Part shown: in pieces, positions 33,300-45,000 of the stretch | How the letters are laid out: the number at the start of each line of letters is the position of its first letter | Position numbering within the stretch: the first letter of the stretch is position 1 | NCBI GenBank assembly: GCA_019916065.1 | Contig: CM034242.1 | Location: forward strand, 8,118,453-8,182,452 | Direction: 5' to 3' | DNA length: 64,000 nucleotides | From: Vitellaria paradoxa | Taxonomy: Eukaryota > Streptophyta > Magnoliopsida > Ericales > Sapotaceae | Notes under the pieces: model-generated | Told to the model about the DNA's origin: nothing | Seen by the model: the letters and a program-made list of their open reading frames with translations, nothing else | Databases searched by the model: none | Made by a program: the position numbers and the translations under genes

Positions 33300-34400
33300 A
33301 TTTAACTTTGAAACTTCTTTATTTTAATTATCAAAGGATCTCTGAAATTTTACAAATTATGAAAATTTTAGATATTTCTGATGGTAATACTCATTTTGAA
33401 AAAGTCAAAAAAAATAAGCTTTATAAAGAGGTTAAATAAGTTTTTCCTAAAACTATATTTTCAATTATTGATAAATATATTAATGATCAAATGATTAAAC
33501 CAATCATTCAAGAATTTTCAGATAAAACTAGATATGATCCTATTTTTCAGATCTGAAAAATTCAATTTGACCTTTAAAGTAACAACTGGAGGTTCGAAGC
33601 ACTTGATTGGAATTTGGTTAAAAAGATCATCTTCAATCCACTGGAAGCAACAGTCCATCAAGATTTTCCAATATTGACCAAAATCATGATCAGCAAAATT
33701 CCCTATGACTTTAAAAGAAAACCAAAACTTTTGAAATTTACAGTTCTGTTGGATAGAGCTACAATGAAAGATTTTTTAAGCCTTGTCAAATTTGAAAATT
33801 AAGGGAATACTACCTTTTTGATACTTATACTTTCTTTTTTTTTTTTTTTTTTGAAAGGTAATAAAGCATTATAAATTATGCTACCCCCAAGCATTGAACC
33901 AATGCCTACACTTCCTCTAAAGTAGCGGAAAAGGAAATCACTTCAGAAGAACACATTCTGTTGTGGTCTTGGGTAAAATTGGCCTATAACGCCAAAATTT
34001 TACAAAATATGCCAGAAAAACATATGGTGACTGTCGCAAGAGATTATTCGTATCTTCTGTTCCATTAATGTTCTAAGCTATTGAAAATAAAAAAAGTTAG
34101 GCATTTGACTTTTTAAACAAAATTAATCAGATAGAAATTGATGCATTATCTATTGTAGTAGTATATCTCGATGATATATATATGAAAATTTTGAAGCAAA
34201 AATGAAATTAGAAGCCACACTCTTAGCTAAAAAAGCCCTAGCAGAACAAAATTATTGGGAAAACATGGATGAAAAGAAGTGGCACAATATCGAGAACATG
34301 ATGTAAAGCTAACAAAAGCTATGCCATCACGGAAGCACAATGAACTAACTAGGAATACTACCAAAAGAAAAGGAATAAACTTTTTCGAAAATGAGGTATG
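33300..34400 (+). pseudogene. Last viral ORF remnant (transactivator/inclusion-body position)
   Basis: Downstream of the RNase H, broken frames (for example 33614-33802) form a lysine-rich protein of no clear motif. In caulimo-, cavemo-, solendo- and related genomes this place is held by the inclusion-body/translation-transactivator gene. I assign by position only. A T-run and about 120 bp of other sequence at 33837-33960 appear to interrupt it. Confidence 0.35.
33837..33960 (-). repeat. T-run plus short insertion in the viral copy
   Basis: About 22 T residues followed by GAAAGGTAATAAAGCATTA, the look of an A-tailed retroposed end on the minus strand. The far edge and target duplication are not resolved. 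Confidence 0.3.
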
Positions 34401-34785
34401 AACGACTGCACAACTATCCAGTACACAATAGGGCTTATGTGAAGACTATGCGAAAGAATCTGTTCTAACCAAAAGCAATTCTATAATTGTATTACTTTAT
34501 TTATATCATTTTTTTTTATTTTTTAGATTCTTTTCTATCCCTATCTTTTATTATATAATGTTTGAAATCCAAATTTGAAGTTTGAGTCTGAGACCTACTT
34601 AAAAAAGTCTTGCTGTAATGAGAAGACATAGAAAAAAGTAGAAGGCTCTCTTCCTCCCTTTATCTAGTCTTTTGTAATATTTCTTGTGTAATATTGAGTG
34701 TCATTAAAACAAGTTTTAGTATTTTTCTGCTTTTTTTTTTTCTAAGTGTTTTTAATTTCCCAACCAAAACAATCTATGAAGCGAA

Positions 34786-34800
34786 TGGTATCAGAGCCCA
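34786..34800 (+). promoter_or_regulatory. Primer-binding site for initiator tRNA-Met
   Basis: TGGTATCAGAGCCCA matches the plant initiator tRNA-Met 3' end, the primer for minus-strand synthesis in Caulimoviridae. It conventionally marks position 1 of the circular genome. Here it lies after the last ORF, so the integrated copy is cut elsewhere on the circle. Confidence 0.85.
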
Positions 34801-35450
34801 AATAATTCTGAGGCCATGAACTACTTACTCCATGAAAGTCAATAATTTATGAAAAATCATACTAGAACTTATCTCATCTATTTTGCTTCTATTCAATCTT
34901 TTTCTACTTATATATGTAATTTTTTTTTATAACTCAGAACTCTCATCGGTTTATTACAACCTTCAATGAACTGCATAACTAATGAATAAATCGGAGAGAT
35001 ATATGCTACCCCTCACACACATCCCGCTTAAATCAAGAACCAAACTCGTATGATCCCTATAAGGAGGAGTATGCCCACAAGCTACTCGGATTAATCCCAA
35101 GGGACATATATGTAATTTTAACACTTCAAGAAGCCTTTTAAATATTCTATATGATTTATATTTAATATTAATAGATTTATCCATTAATTGGGAAGTAGAC
35201 CAAAAAATTAAAAATATCATAAATATAAAAGCTAAAATATTAAGAAATATTTGTAAGTTTTAAAGGTGTGTTCTTTAATTAGTATAAACTACTAGAATTT
35301 TTCTATAAATACTTGTGTGGTCCAGTATAATCTTCGAGGATTATTCTGTGATTTCTAAAACTTAAGGAGCTACAGGGAGTGCAAGTGATACTAAATTGAA
35401 ACCTGAGGAGGTATCAGTGAAACTATCCCTTAATTCTTACCCATGAACTA
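34801..35450 (+). other. Presumed viral leader and junction
   Basis: AT-rich sequence after the primer site with short frames, as in the structured leader of plant pararetroviruses. A TATAAATAC at about 35304-35312 may be coincidental. The right viral boundary is a guess. Confidence 0.35.
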
Positions 35451-36003
35451 GTTAGCCATTACTAGTCGTAAAGCCACTGAAGCTTGCATGCATAGAAGCC
35501 CAATTTGAAGCACACTGAAGCTTCTTTTGCGGGACAATCATCTTTGAGACAAAGATCAACGTTTTTCGTAGTTTTGTAAGTTCAGTGCCCATTAATTATT
35601 CCAGTGAGATGATCCCATCCCAGATGCAAACAAACACCACGCATTTTCACTCACCAATGTGCCAAAACAACTGAACAACCAGCAAGTGTATGGGGAGGGG
35701 AGAAAAAAATGCAGGCTCTTCTGGTCCGAATGAAGGAATAGCCTTTGCAATACAAATTACCAAAACAGTGTTTGGACTCCACAAACATTTCTATTGACAA
35801 TCCATAAGAAGACTTGAAAGCCTTAAAAAACTACAAGAACCATAAATGAAGCTACATCGGACAACAAACGACCACCCTGTACCTCATTCATGGAACAAAT
35901 ATATATGCAATAATTCCTTGTACCCTCACCTGCACTGCCACAAATTTGTTCCCTCTTTCCACTGTATAAGTCCTTGAAGAAATTTGTAGGCTGCAAATTG
36001 TAA
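35451..36003. other. 3' flank of AP2M
   Basis: Probably contains the 3' UTR of AP2M next to 36003. No other gene is seen. The poly(A) site could not be fixed. Confidence 0.5.
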
Positions 36004-39000
36004 CTAGCACCTAATCTCGTATGAACCAGCTTTGGTAATATAACGGACCCACTCAACTGTATTGTACCCACTTTTCTCCCATACCTGCAGGCAGCCAATT
36101 AGGTGAAAATTCTGCATTTCTAAAAGAAGAAATTAGAAGCACTAAAAGATCAGTGAGGATACCTTAAGAAATCGGACACGTAGTCCAGATGCTGTAAACA
36201 TGGGAACCTGCAGAAATACAAATCTGTTATACTCTTCGGTGAAAGACACTCTTTAAGTATGTATGAATCATAGAATGGAAACCATGCAACCAGCGCACCA
36301 ACACAGAGTTGTAGCTGTCTTGAGACACTCGATGGAAAAAGAACCAATCATAAGTGTGTTAAAAATCCTAAGCAGTCTGTTTAGAGGTAATCATATATAT
36401 TAAGTCCAGTCTTCATGAAATTATGCATGGACAAGCCATACAATGCTAAGAACCAGCAACTAAATTATTCCATATTTTAATCTGGAATTTCAATGTATGC
36501 AACGAGGAACAATCTAAAAAAAAATATCATTCCTTCCCCTGCCCGAACACAAAACAAGACCAGCAAGAGAAACAGTAGGAAGAAAAGGAGGCAGCCAAAA
36601 ATAATTATTTTTAAGGTCTTTGAGCAGAAACCATCAATTTTGCAGTCAGAGCATACAAATACTTCAGAAAGTCACAGTTCAGATTATCAGAAGTAGAAAA
36701 CAGAATATAGCTCCTGAGAGCTTCAGCTCCACAGAAGCGAACAAATTAGAACCAAACGTGTTTTGTCTTCAATTCTTCAGGCAGAATTCTATTCTATTCT
36801 TCTCAATTTTTTTTTTTTTTGGGGGGGGGGGGGGGGGGGGACGTTATTTTCTTTGGCAAAATTACAAAGCTAACACAAACCAGCACTCACAAAAACAAAC
36901 TTCATGAAATACCAAAGCATTACAATTAGAATATATGTGGTTGAGAAATCATGCTGCTCCTTCCACTTGAGGACCAAACAGATAAGCGCCTTGAACTACC
37001 TCTCAAACAATGAGGTAGATTATCAATGCATTCGATTCATTTCCAAGACAAATTTGGACCAATATTAAATACCATTATTCTGATGATATAGTGATGGAAA
37101 CAGCATAGGCACCTGAAATTCCATCTGAATTGGTGGCCTAGTCCAAGACTTCTTTTCTGTCATTGTAGAAATAAGCTCTACCTCTGCACTCAAGGTTGGC
37201 TCAGTTTGGCCAGGAAATTTCCTTATCCTACAAAATTCCAAACCACTATATGAACAAACCACCCCTTAAAAAAACAAAGTAATTAAATTTAAATTAAAAA
37301 GAAAAACTGATAGTACCATGCCAAGTCAGATACTAATAAACAACTCTAAAGTTATAACACCATATCATTCATGGAATAGCGTTTACCTCAACATTTAACA
37401 AATAAGGATGCAATGCATGTCATGTGAGTCAGGTATTTGCCAGATGTGTGTAATGATTCTTTGAACAAACATTTTGGTACCATAAACACAATATTCATGA
37501 TTGTTGGACAAGGTTTCACCAGTGCAGTAATACACAAAAAGCAGGAGTGTCTTCTGAATTGAAAGTAGAAAATCATATCATAGTAAAACTCGAGTGATGG
37601 TTGGACACTTGAAACCAACCTTCAAGGTCTCCTTCAAACCTTACCTGCCACTATAAAAAAAGACATACATGAAAGTCCAACGGATAGTAATCCGTGTCCA
37701 AAGACTTCTTCAGAAGGAAAACACAGAAATCACAACTGGAGTACAACTACACATGTGCATGTAATATCCAAGTATTAAACAAATATGCCATGTGTAGCGC
37801 CAAATATAACCTCCTATATTATTATTATATGACAAATATGCTTTTAGTAAAAGGGAAACTCAAAATTAATTTTACCTAATTTTCATTATTTCCTAATGTT
37901 GAGAGTATAAAATAATATAATAAGTAATAATGTTGCCGCTCCCTAATATGTTAAGCAACGTGATGTCAGAGCAGGCAAAGACCCTCAATTCAAATATCAC
38001 TGCCATCCAATGGTCAAAAACTTCAGTCAACCACGTGTGAAGGGGAATGTTGAGAGTATAAAATAATATATAAATAATAAAGTTGCCATCTCTTTAACAA
38101 CTTAAGCTTTTATGTGAGAGGGTGACTAACACTTCACCTAAACTACCCCTCATTAAACAACAACACAATAAAACAATAATATTTATATTTTCTATTTGTA
38201 TTGATTTAAGAGTAAATTACACTTAACACCATGTACTTTACCCCCAATCTCATTTTGCCCCTATACTTTAAATCGTCCCACTTTGCTCCCAGTAGTATAA
38301 TTGATCCAGTTCCACTTTGCCCCTTCCATTAGCTATCATTAAAAAATGTGACGGAAAATGTCACACGTCGCATCAATGATCTTGATGGAGGCAGCAAAAT
38401 GGAACTAGATTAATATACAAGGGGCAAAGTGTATCGATTTAAAGTACATGAGGCAAAGTGAGATTGGAGCAAAGTAAAACGATGGTATGGTAGCAAAACA
38501 AGAAGCCACCAAATCATCCTACAAAACAACCACTCCACCACATTACAATCCTGCTCCTTTCCCTCAAATATAGCTCCCATAGCAATCCTACTCGGTAAAC
38601 AACTTCAAACATGCATTGTGTACCTCCTCTTCTAGGGATATAGTATATGAAACGCTTATACAAATAATGTAGCAAAATAAATAGTAAAAAAGATAATTAA
38701 AATGAATTGGAATTTTCATTTTTCTTATACATAAATGCTACTGCCAGAACACAGCACAATCCAAAATGACATGGAACATTCACTTAACGAATCCACAAGC
38801 ATCAATTGTTTTCTCCTTCAACACTTGCATTGGGGGAACACAAGTACACTTTCTTTTGGTTTCAGGAAACAACTCTCAGACATCTTTTTTCCTATCAATT
38901 TTCTAGAAAGATCATTTACCCTTTAATTTTTGCGGACTTCAAAAGTTTTAAGTGTGCCTAGGTGCAAGGAAACATCAGGATAGGTAATTCTACAAAGGTT

Positions 39001-42000
39001 TAGCCTTGTCACTACAGGGACCCTGGCACAAGCCTACGTTCTATTTTCTGCCAAGCAGTCCCCTTGTTAATCAGATGACAAAAAATAAAATCTTGAGAAT
39101 TAACTACAACTAACAGTTTCCGGGGAAACTAGGATTCCAAAGCAAGAAAAATTACACTGCCAACTTGTGCATATTACACATCCGAGAAAATACAGGAGCT
39201 CAATGATAACTAATTTTAAATACTCACTTCCAGACCAAGCAATCAATGGCCGCATTATATTTAGCTCTACCAGAAGTCACTTGGAAACTTGTTTTAGCTG
39301 TTTGTTTTGGTACCGGAATCTTAACTACAACTCCAAGTGCAAACATTTTTGCACCAAAGACGCTCTTTACCTGAAATTAGAACCAACTAGATAAATAAAT
39401 GCTTTCAAACTCTGAAACAGACATGTTTCAAAATGGAAAAAACAAACCTTAACATTTACTTCCATGCGCGTCCGACCAAGCTCCTTAATTGTTGGCAACA
39501 CCCGGAAAGGTAGATTTACTCCCTCGGTAATACGATACCTGTTGAAAAGATCCAGTCATAAGCGTGGGGCCCAATTTTGTATGTCATAAGGCAGTAAATT
39601 GCAGAAGGGGATCTTCAAGCACCAACAAGCAAGCAATACACACTCACATGCATACAATGCCAAAAAGAAAACAGTGGTGACAGTTTGGTAGAAGATGATT
39701 ACACCAGCATAAAAGATGGCAAGACAAACCAAAGAAGCAAAAATGAATATAAGCCCTAACTCCCAAAGCAACACATGGAAGTCCTGAAAATTATATTAAA
39801 ATATATTTTTATAAAATTTGTATCACATGACAATTATTCCTCATATTTCAAAACTAAAGAATAACAAGCATCCTAAATTCCATTCTAAATATCTAGCCAG
39901 AAGAATTTTGAGCAATGAAAAGCCCATGTACCTACAATATGAGATAGCCAAGAAGCCGAAATCATAATGATACCAGAGGAAGAGACAACTATGGGAAATT
40001 TAGATCAAAACATATCTGATTGAATTTAGGTGAATTACCAATGGATGATAAACAAAGGAATGTTGCATGCACAGTTTCCATGAGATGTGGACATGCCTAT
40101 GAGGCAAAATTTAGAAAGACAAGGCAGGAAACAGCTCACAGCAATGTGCACTCATTTTTTGTTTGCTTCCATTTAAAAGCAGCCCCAGGCATTGTTAATT
40201 TTTTAAAATTTTCATTCCAATTCATTTCTTAGCAACATACCATATCTTCTACAAGACGAAGGAAAAAAAAAAAACATGTATTGGCATATTGACTGCACAT
40301 CCAGCCCATTACAGCTTATGTTGGAGTGCCTTTAAAGTAATATAATCCAAAATTTTCAACACAACTGCAACATGGACATGGCATTTGATTAATTCAAACA
40401 GCAGGACGTTATTGCATCTATTCCAAAAGGTTGAGTTAAATTATGTAGGTGGTTAATAACTTGATGGTAAATGCCATAAGCAGTATCTATTCCAAACAAT
40501 TTTCATTTCTATTCCAAAAAAATATGTCACGTCAAATACCAATAACCAAAAAAGTTCACAATTGAAAAAGAATAGTAAGCTTACTTCATCAACTCAAATT
40601 CACCATCTGGTGGCACGAAACTAACAGTCTTTTCTGAGTTAAACCTTGTCAGATTTACACATTGATGGAAAGTAACATCATCAAGCTCAATAGTTTTCCC
40701 ACTGCACAATGGAAGATGGTCAAAGATTGGGTTAGAAAGAAGGCACAAAGAATCAATCAAGCACAGAAAAAATTTTAAATCGCGTGCTCAGCAAAACAAC
40801 TTGAAATCCATACAGGGCAGACAACATGCAAAACTCTTTATGACATAAAACATATTGGTTCTTTTTTGAAGGTTTAAATAAATCTAACACAAACAACTAC
40901 AGAAACTTCTTGGGCTTCAATAAAATGCATATTCGACCAAAATAATAATCATAATTGTCATCCAAGAAATACCCAGATATAAAGAATTTAGGAAATGTCA
41001 CTGAATTTCTCAAAATCCCCTTAAGGACTATTAAAAAATTATATGAAATAAAATGTACAAGCAATGTTCAAAGGCACTACATCGAAATCCTACAGCCCTT
41101 CACAGCTTCAATATACACAAAAATGGTTTCTCAGCTCAAAAACAAATCTAAGACATTTGAAGAACACAGGTTCAGTATCATGCATAGTTTCCTACATGTT
41201 ATGTGAACAAAGATGAACTCATGTTTGATCCCGCGTGCCTAAATAAAGAACTCATTAGACCATCATTTACCTCTTGGTAGGTCGCGCTTTAAGTTGTGAC
41301 TCTTTCTCAAGGCCGATTTTGTCATTTAAACCCAGCTTCAAATCAGGCATTCCAGAAAGGAAGCACTTCATAAGAATTTTCCCAGTTACATCACAACGCA
41401 AAACACTACCTATAATCACCAAATGTTTATGAGCAATCAAAATGGGAATCTGTCAACCAAAATACTGCTATAAAACCACCCTGACCTTTAGAAGACATAA
41501 GAAGATTGACACTTTCCACAATATCCAGAAACACCTGTAAAGGAATAATGGTCATGACTCAGCAGGGCGGTCATATTCACCAGAAATGAGAGAGAAGAAA
41601 TGAATTACCTCATTCTTTTTATAAACAAGACCCTCTCGACGCCAGCCAACAGCTCCTGTAACTTGTAGAGTTGCATTTGGGACTGGTTTATCTGCAGGCT
41701 ATTTTTCCCCAAATGGCACCAACAAGTTAGAAGAGTACTCCATGAATCTTTTCTTTTCTTTTTTTTTTTATTAAAAAAAAATAGACATTTAATTTTCATA
41801 AACAGATTAGAGATTTAATTTTCAACAAAACCTATTTTGATATTTTTGTGACAAAGAAGTATCAAAATCCTGTGCTGGAGAATGTCGTAATATATTCACT
41901 TGTCAAATTACATGGTAAAACAAATAGCAGAAAACACAAAATCTAACCTTGGAAGAGAATGGTGAGCGCACTCCTTCCTGAGTGATATAAAGCTTCAGAA

Positions 42001-45000
42001 TTTCGGGAGAAAGATTTTGGGGATAGCCAAAGTCCATGATCTCTGTCATTATGGACAAAGGTACTAAGATTATGAAAATGGATAGTGTGATTCTGCATAA
42101 GAAATTTTGGGTAGCCTTGTATCATCTCATAGATAAGTGTGCCTATACGTGACAGTTGGCAATGAAGAAAAGCCAATCTAGCATGCAGCAAAAATTTAGA
42201 TGTCAAAAAATATGCAGTTTAGCTCAGAAGGTTAAGTCTAGACACCAGGGGTAAAAAAAAAAAAATTCAAACATTAGTTATGTGCATTGTGCCTCAAATG
42301 CAATGACAGAGGCAATTAATAAAATAGAAACATGCATATCCATGTGTTTGCATGAACACATGCATAGCAGGATGATACAGGGGCAGGTCCCATATGAGAA
42401 AAACACAATTCACAAACAAAACACAGATGCTTGTTAAGAAGATTCAATATGTCCCAACGGCAAGCTGATGCTTATTGAAACTACCATTTCAACTTCGCAG
42501 ATCACTAAAACCTGAATTCTATATTCAAGAAACAAATTGATGGATTAGTTTATCATGAAAGTTGAAGCATACATGCACATTCCACACTCCAATGCTACTT
42601 TGTTGTAGCCTTTGCCACAGGCTTAATTGATGAAGCTCTAATGCACACTCCAATTTTGATCACAATTCAATTCACAGTAAGCAGCATAAACATTAAATAA
42701 TAATTGAATGAAACAAAGACAGATAATAAAGCATTTTTTGTGATTGGAAGTCCAGAGTAGATAAGAGAAGAAGTTAAGGAATCACAATGCATGCTCTTGA
42801 GAACCTGCTATACACACCCTGCAGGATTCCTTTGGATCCTTCAGAACCAGATAGAGGAAGGTGGGCTCCTTATGTGCCAAACTTTCTTTCTGAATCATCA
42901 TCATGTTGAAATTGCAAATGGTGGACAACCAAAAATTAATTCACTACATGCCCATTCACACAATGAAAGTCAAATTCACAATATAGTGACCTTTTTATTA
43001 ACTACCTTCTCCTGTCAGACATGTGACTGGTTTTGTCTAACTGTCCCTGACTTGGTCAACACCAATGCTGGAATAAAAAGGATCATATTACATGGAAAAC
43101 TTTTGGTTAGTTAATTGGACACCAAGGAAAGATAAGTAGGATAGTTTCTGAATGTGTTATTGGTGTCACAACAAAACCCTACTCCTGGCCTCCCCACAAA
43201 GGCACCCAGAAGTTCCCCGACCATGGCTAGACCGCCCTCCTAGTGGGGGCATTCCAGGACCTTGCCACGGGAGATCTTCGTGGAATCCAATCCGTCCAAT
43301 CACACAAACCTTCAAGCGGTAGTTTCCAGCAGGTATAGTACTTAGCTTTTATAAAGAGAATGTTACTCTCTTTGGGATAGGAGCAACACCCAAGAACCCT
43401 CTAAAGGTACCTTTGACTCATGAGAACCCCCCTTCTTCTTAAGGGTCTCATGGCCACACACTTACTCGCAAGACTATTGGGGAAAAGCAACTTGGTGGCT
43501 AGAGTTAGGGGATCCATCGAGTCTCTCCAGACTAGCATAGAATAAGAGGCACTACTTGAACAAACTGACCAAAATGTGCTCACTCATATAGTATGACCAT
43601 GATTCACATATCACCTGATCATGCAAGAACAGCACCACTACAGAGCAAAACTTCTGGTTACAGTTGGGTCAAGCCATGTTCAATCTACCAGTTGTCTACG
43701 AGATCACTCCCCCTAGTTTGTAGGGCCAAACTCCTTGGCCTAACCCGCCATCTATATAAACCTTGCTCGTCCATCTTGGATGCATTCAAACCTTTTACCA
43801 TACTCGAACTTTTGTTCCAGTAATCTCTATCTCACTAAAGGTTGTCATAACTCTCACTCTACTAGCCGTTGGTGAGTCCCACCATTGATGACAACCAGCA
43901 TTATTCCCAGATGACTAAAGCATCTAGCCCGGAACTAATCATCCACACTGAGCAGTTAGGATTGCGTGTAAACATCATCAGTGATGTATCTGTTTCACTG
44001 GTGGCAATGCAGCATCCATTTTCCACGGGTCTCAGACAAGTTCACTTGCAACAAGGCATTAGTAAATACTTACATATCATGCAATTTATTAGATAAAACA
44101 TAATGTACAGTTTTCTTGAGGTCTTCCATGCATTATAGACTTGGCCTTTCTCCCTCTAAAATTCCAAGTGGACTTTTAAATTCAACACATTCAAATGCAC
44201 AAAGAGGAGTACAAACATGAAATGCCACATTGTAATAGCATAGAGCTGTAATCAAATAGCATTTTTCAATAAAATATATATAAGTTTAAACTATTACGAA
44301 AAGCTATTGAATAAAGTTTAAAATATTTGACACATACCATCCAACAATTCATAAATCAAAACAAAATTGTTACGGATAGCATCTTCATCAAAAGCCCCAC
44401 CAAAATATGATTTGAACAGTGCAACAGCCTGCAAAGTTACAAATTGTACAAATATCAATTACTAATAATGACAACTTAATACCCGTTGGTAATCAAAATT
44501 AAAAGCAATTATTTGGAATTAAGAACAAAAGACAGAGAATTTTAAAGCAACTACATAGACTATGAATAACCACCCCCCAACCGGCGGCCCAATGGCCTGC
44601 AGGGACCTTGCTCCAGATTTTTTTTTTTTTTGGGGGGGGGGGGAATGGTTCGGCTAGGTCTTCAGTTCAAATCTCAGCAAAAAATATATACAATAGATAA
44701 CGACATGACTTCACTAATTTACATTAATTTTTTTTTTTTGGGGGGTGGGGGAGTGGGGGGAATACGGTTCGACTAGGTCTTCGGTTCAAACCTCACCAAA
44801 AATATATATGATAGATGAGGACATGACTTCACTAATTTACATTAATAGCTAGAATAGTAGGAACTAAAGGAGCGAGCTGCAGTTTTGCTACCTCTTAGGT
44901 TCAAATCTCCTCAAGTAAAATAAATGCCTAAATATGTATAAAGATTAAAAGACAAGGCACCACTCATTCATATTGATGTGCTAGAAGAAAATAAATTTTG

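Larger units (their letters stand above)
28182..35450 (+). mobile_element. Endogenous plant pararetrovirus (Caulimoviridae), decayed
   Basis: A roughly 7.3-kb viral genome copy on the plus strand. Recognisable in order: a small coiled-coil ORF, a coat protein with an acidic N-part and a zinc-knuckle remnant, a movement protein-like segment, aspartic protease, part of the reverse transcriptase, RNase H, and a further ORF. An initiator-tRNA-Met primer site follows at 34786. There is no integrase and no LTR, as expected for this family, which integrates accidentally. Every frame is broken by many stops and shifts. Gene order coat-movement-protease-RT-RNase H-last ORF resembles cavemo-/solendovirus-type genomes more than badnaviruses, but the genus is uncertain. 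Both ends are approximate. Confidence 0.85.
37228..39227 (-). other. AP2M intron 10 with small transposon insertions
   Basis: This 2.0-kb intron holds a miniature LTR-type element (37897-38110) and a MITE-like repeat (38213-38496). The rest is ordinary AT-rich intron. Confidence 0.6.

Noticed and set aside
34160..34182. A YLDD string in a broken frame far downstream of the viral RT
   Set aside because: It lies after the RNase H and the last ORF, without the other palm motifs around it. It could be chance or a moved piece; I do not call it RT.
42791..43114. 107-residue frame in AP2M intron 3
   Set aside because: No motif, inside a well-bounded intron on the other strand.
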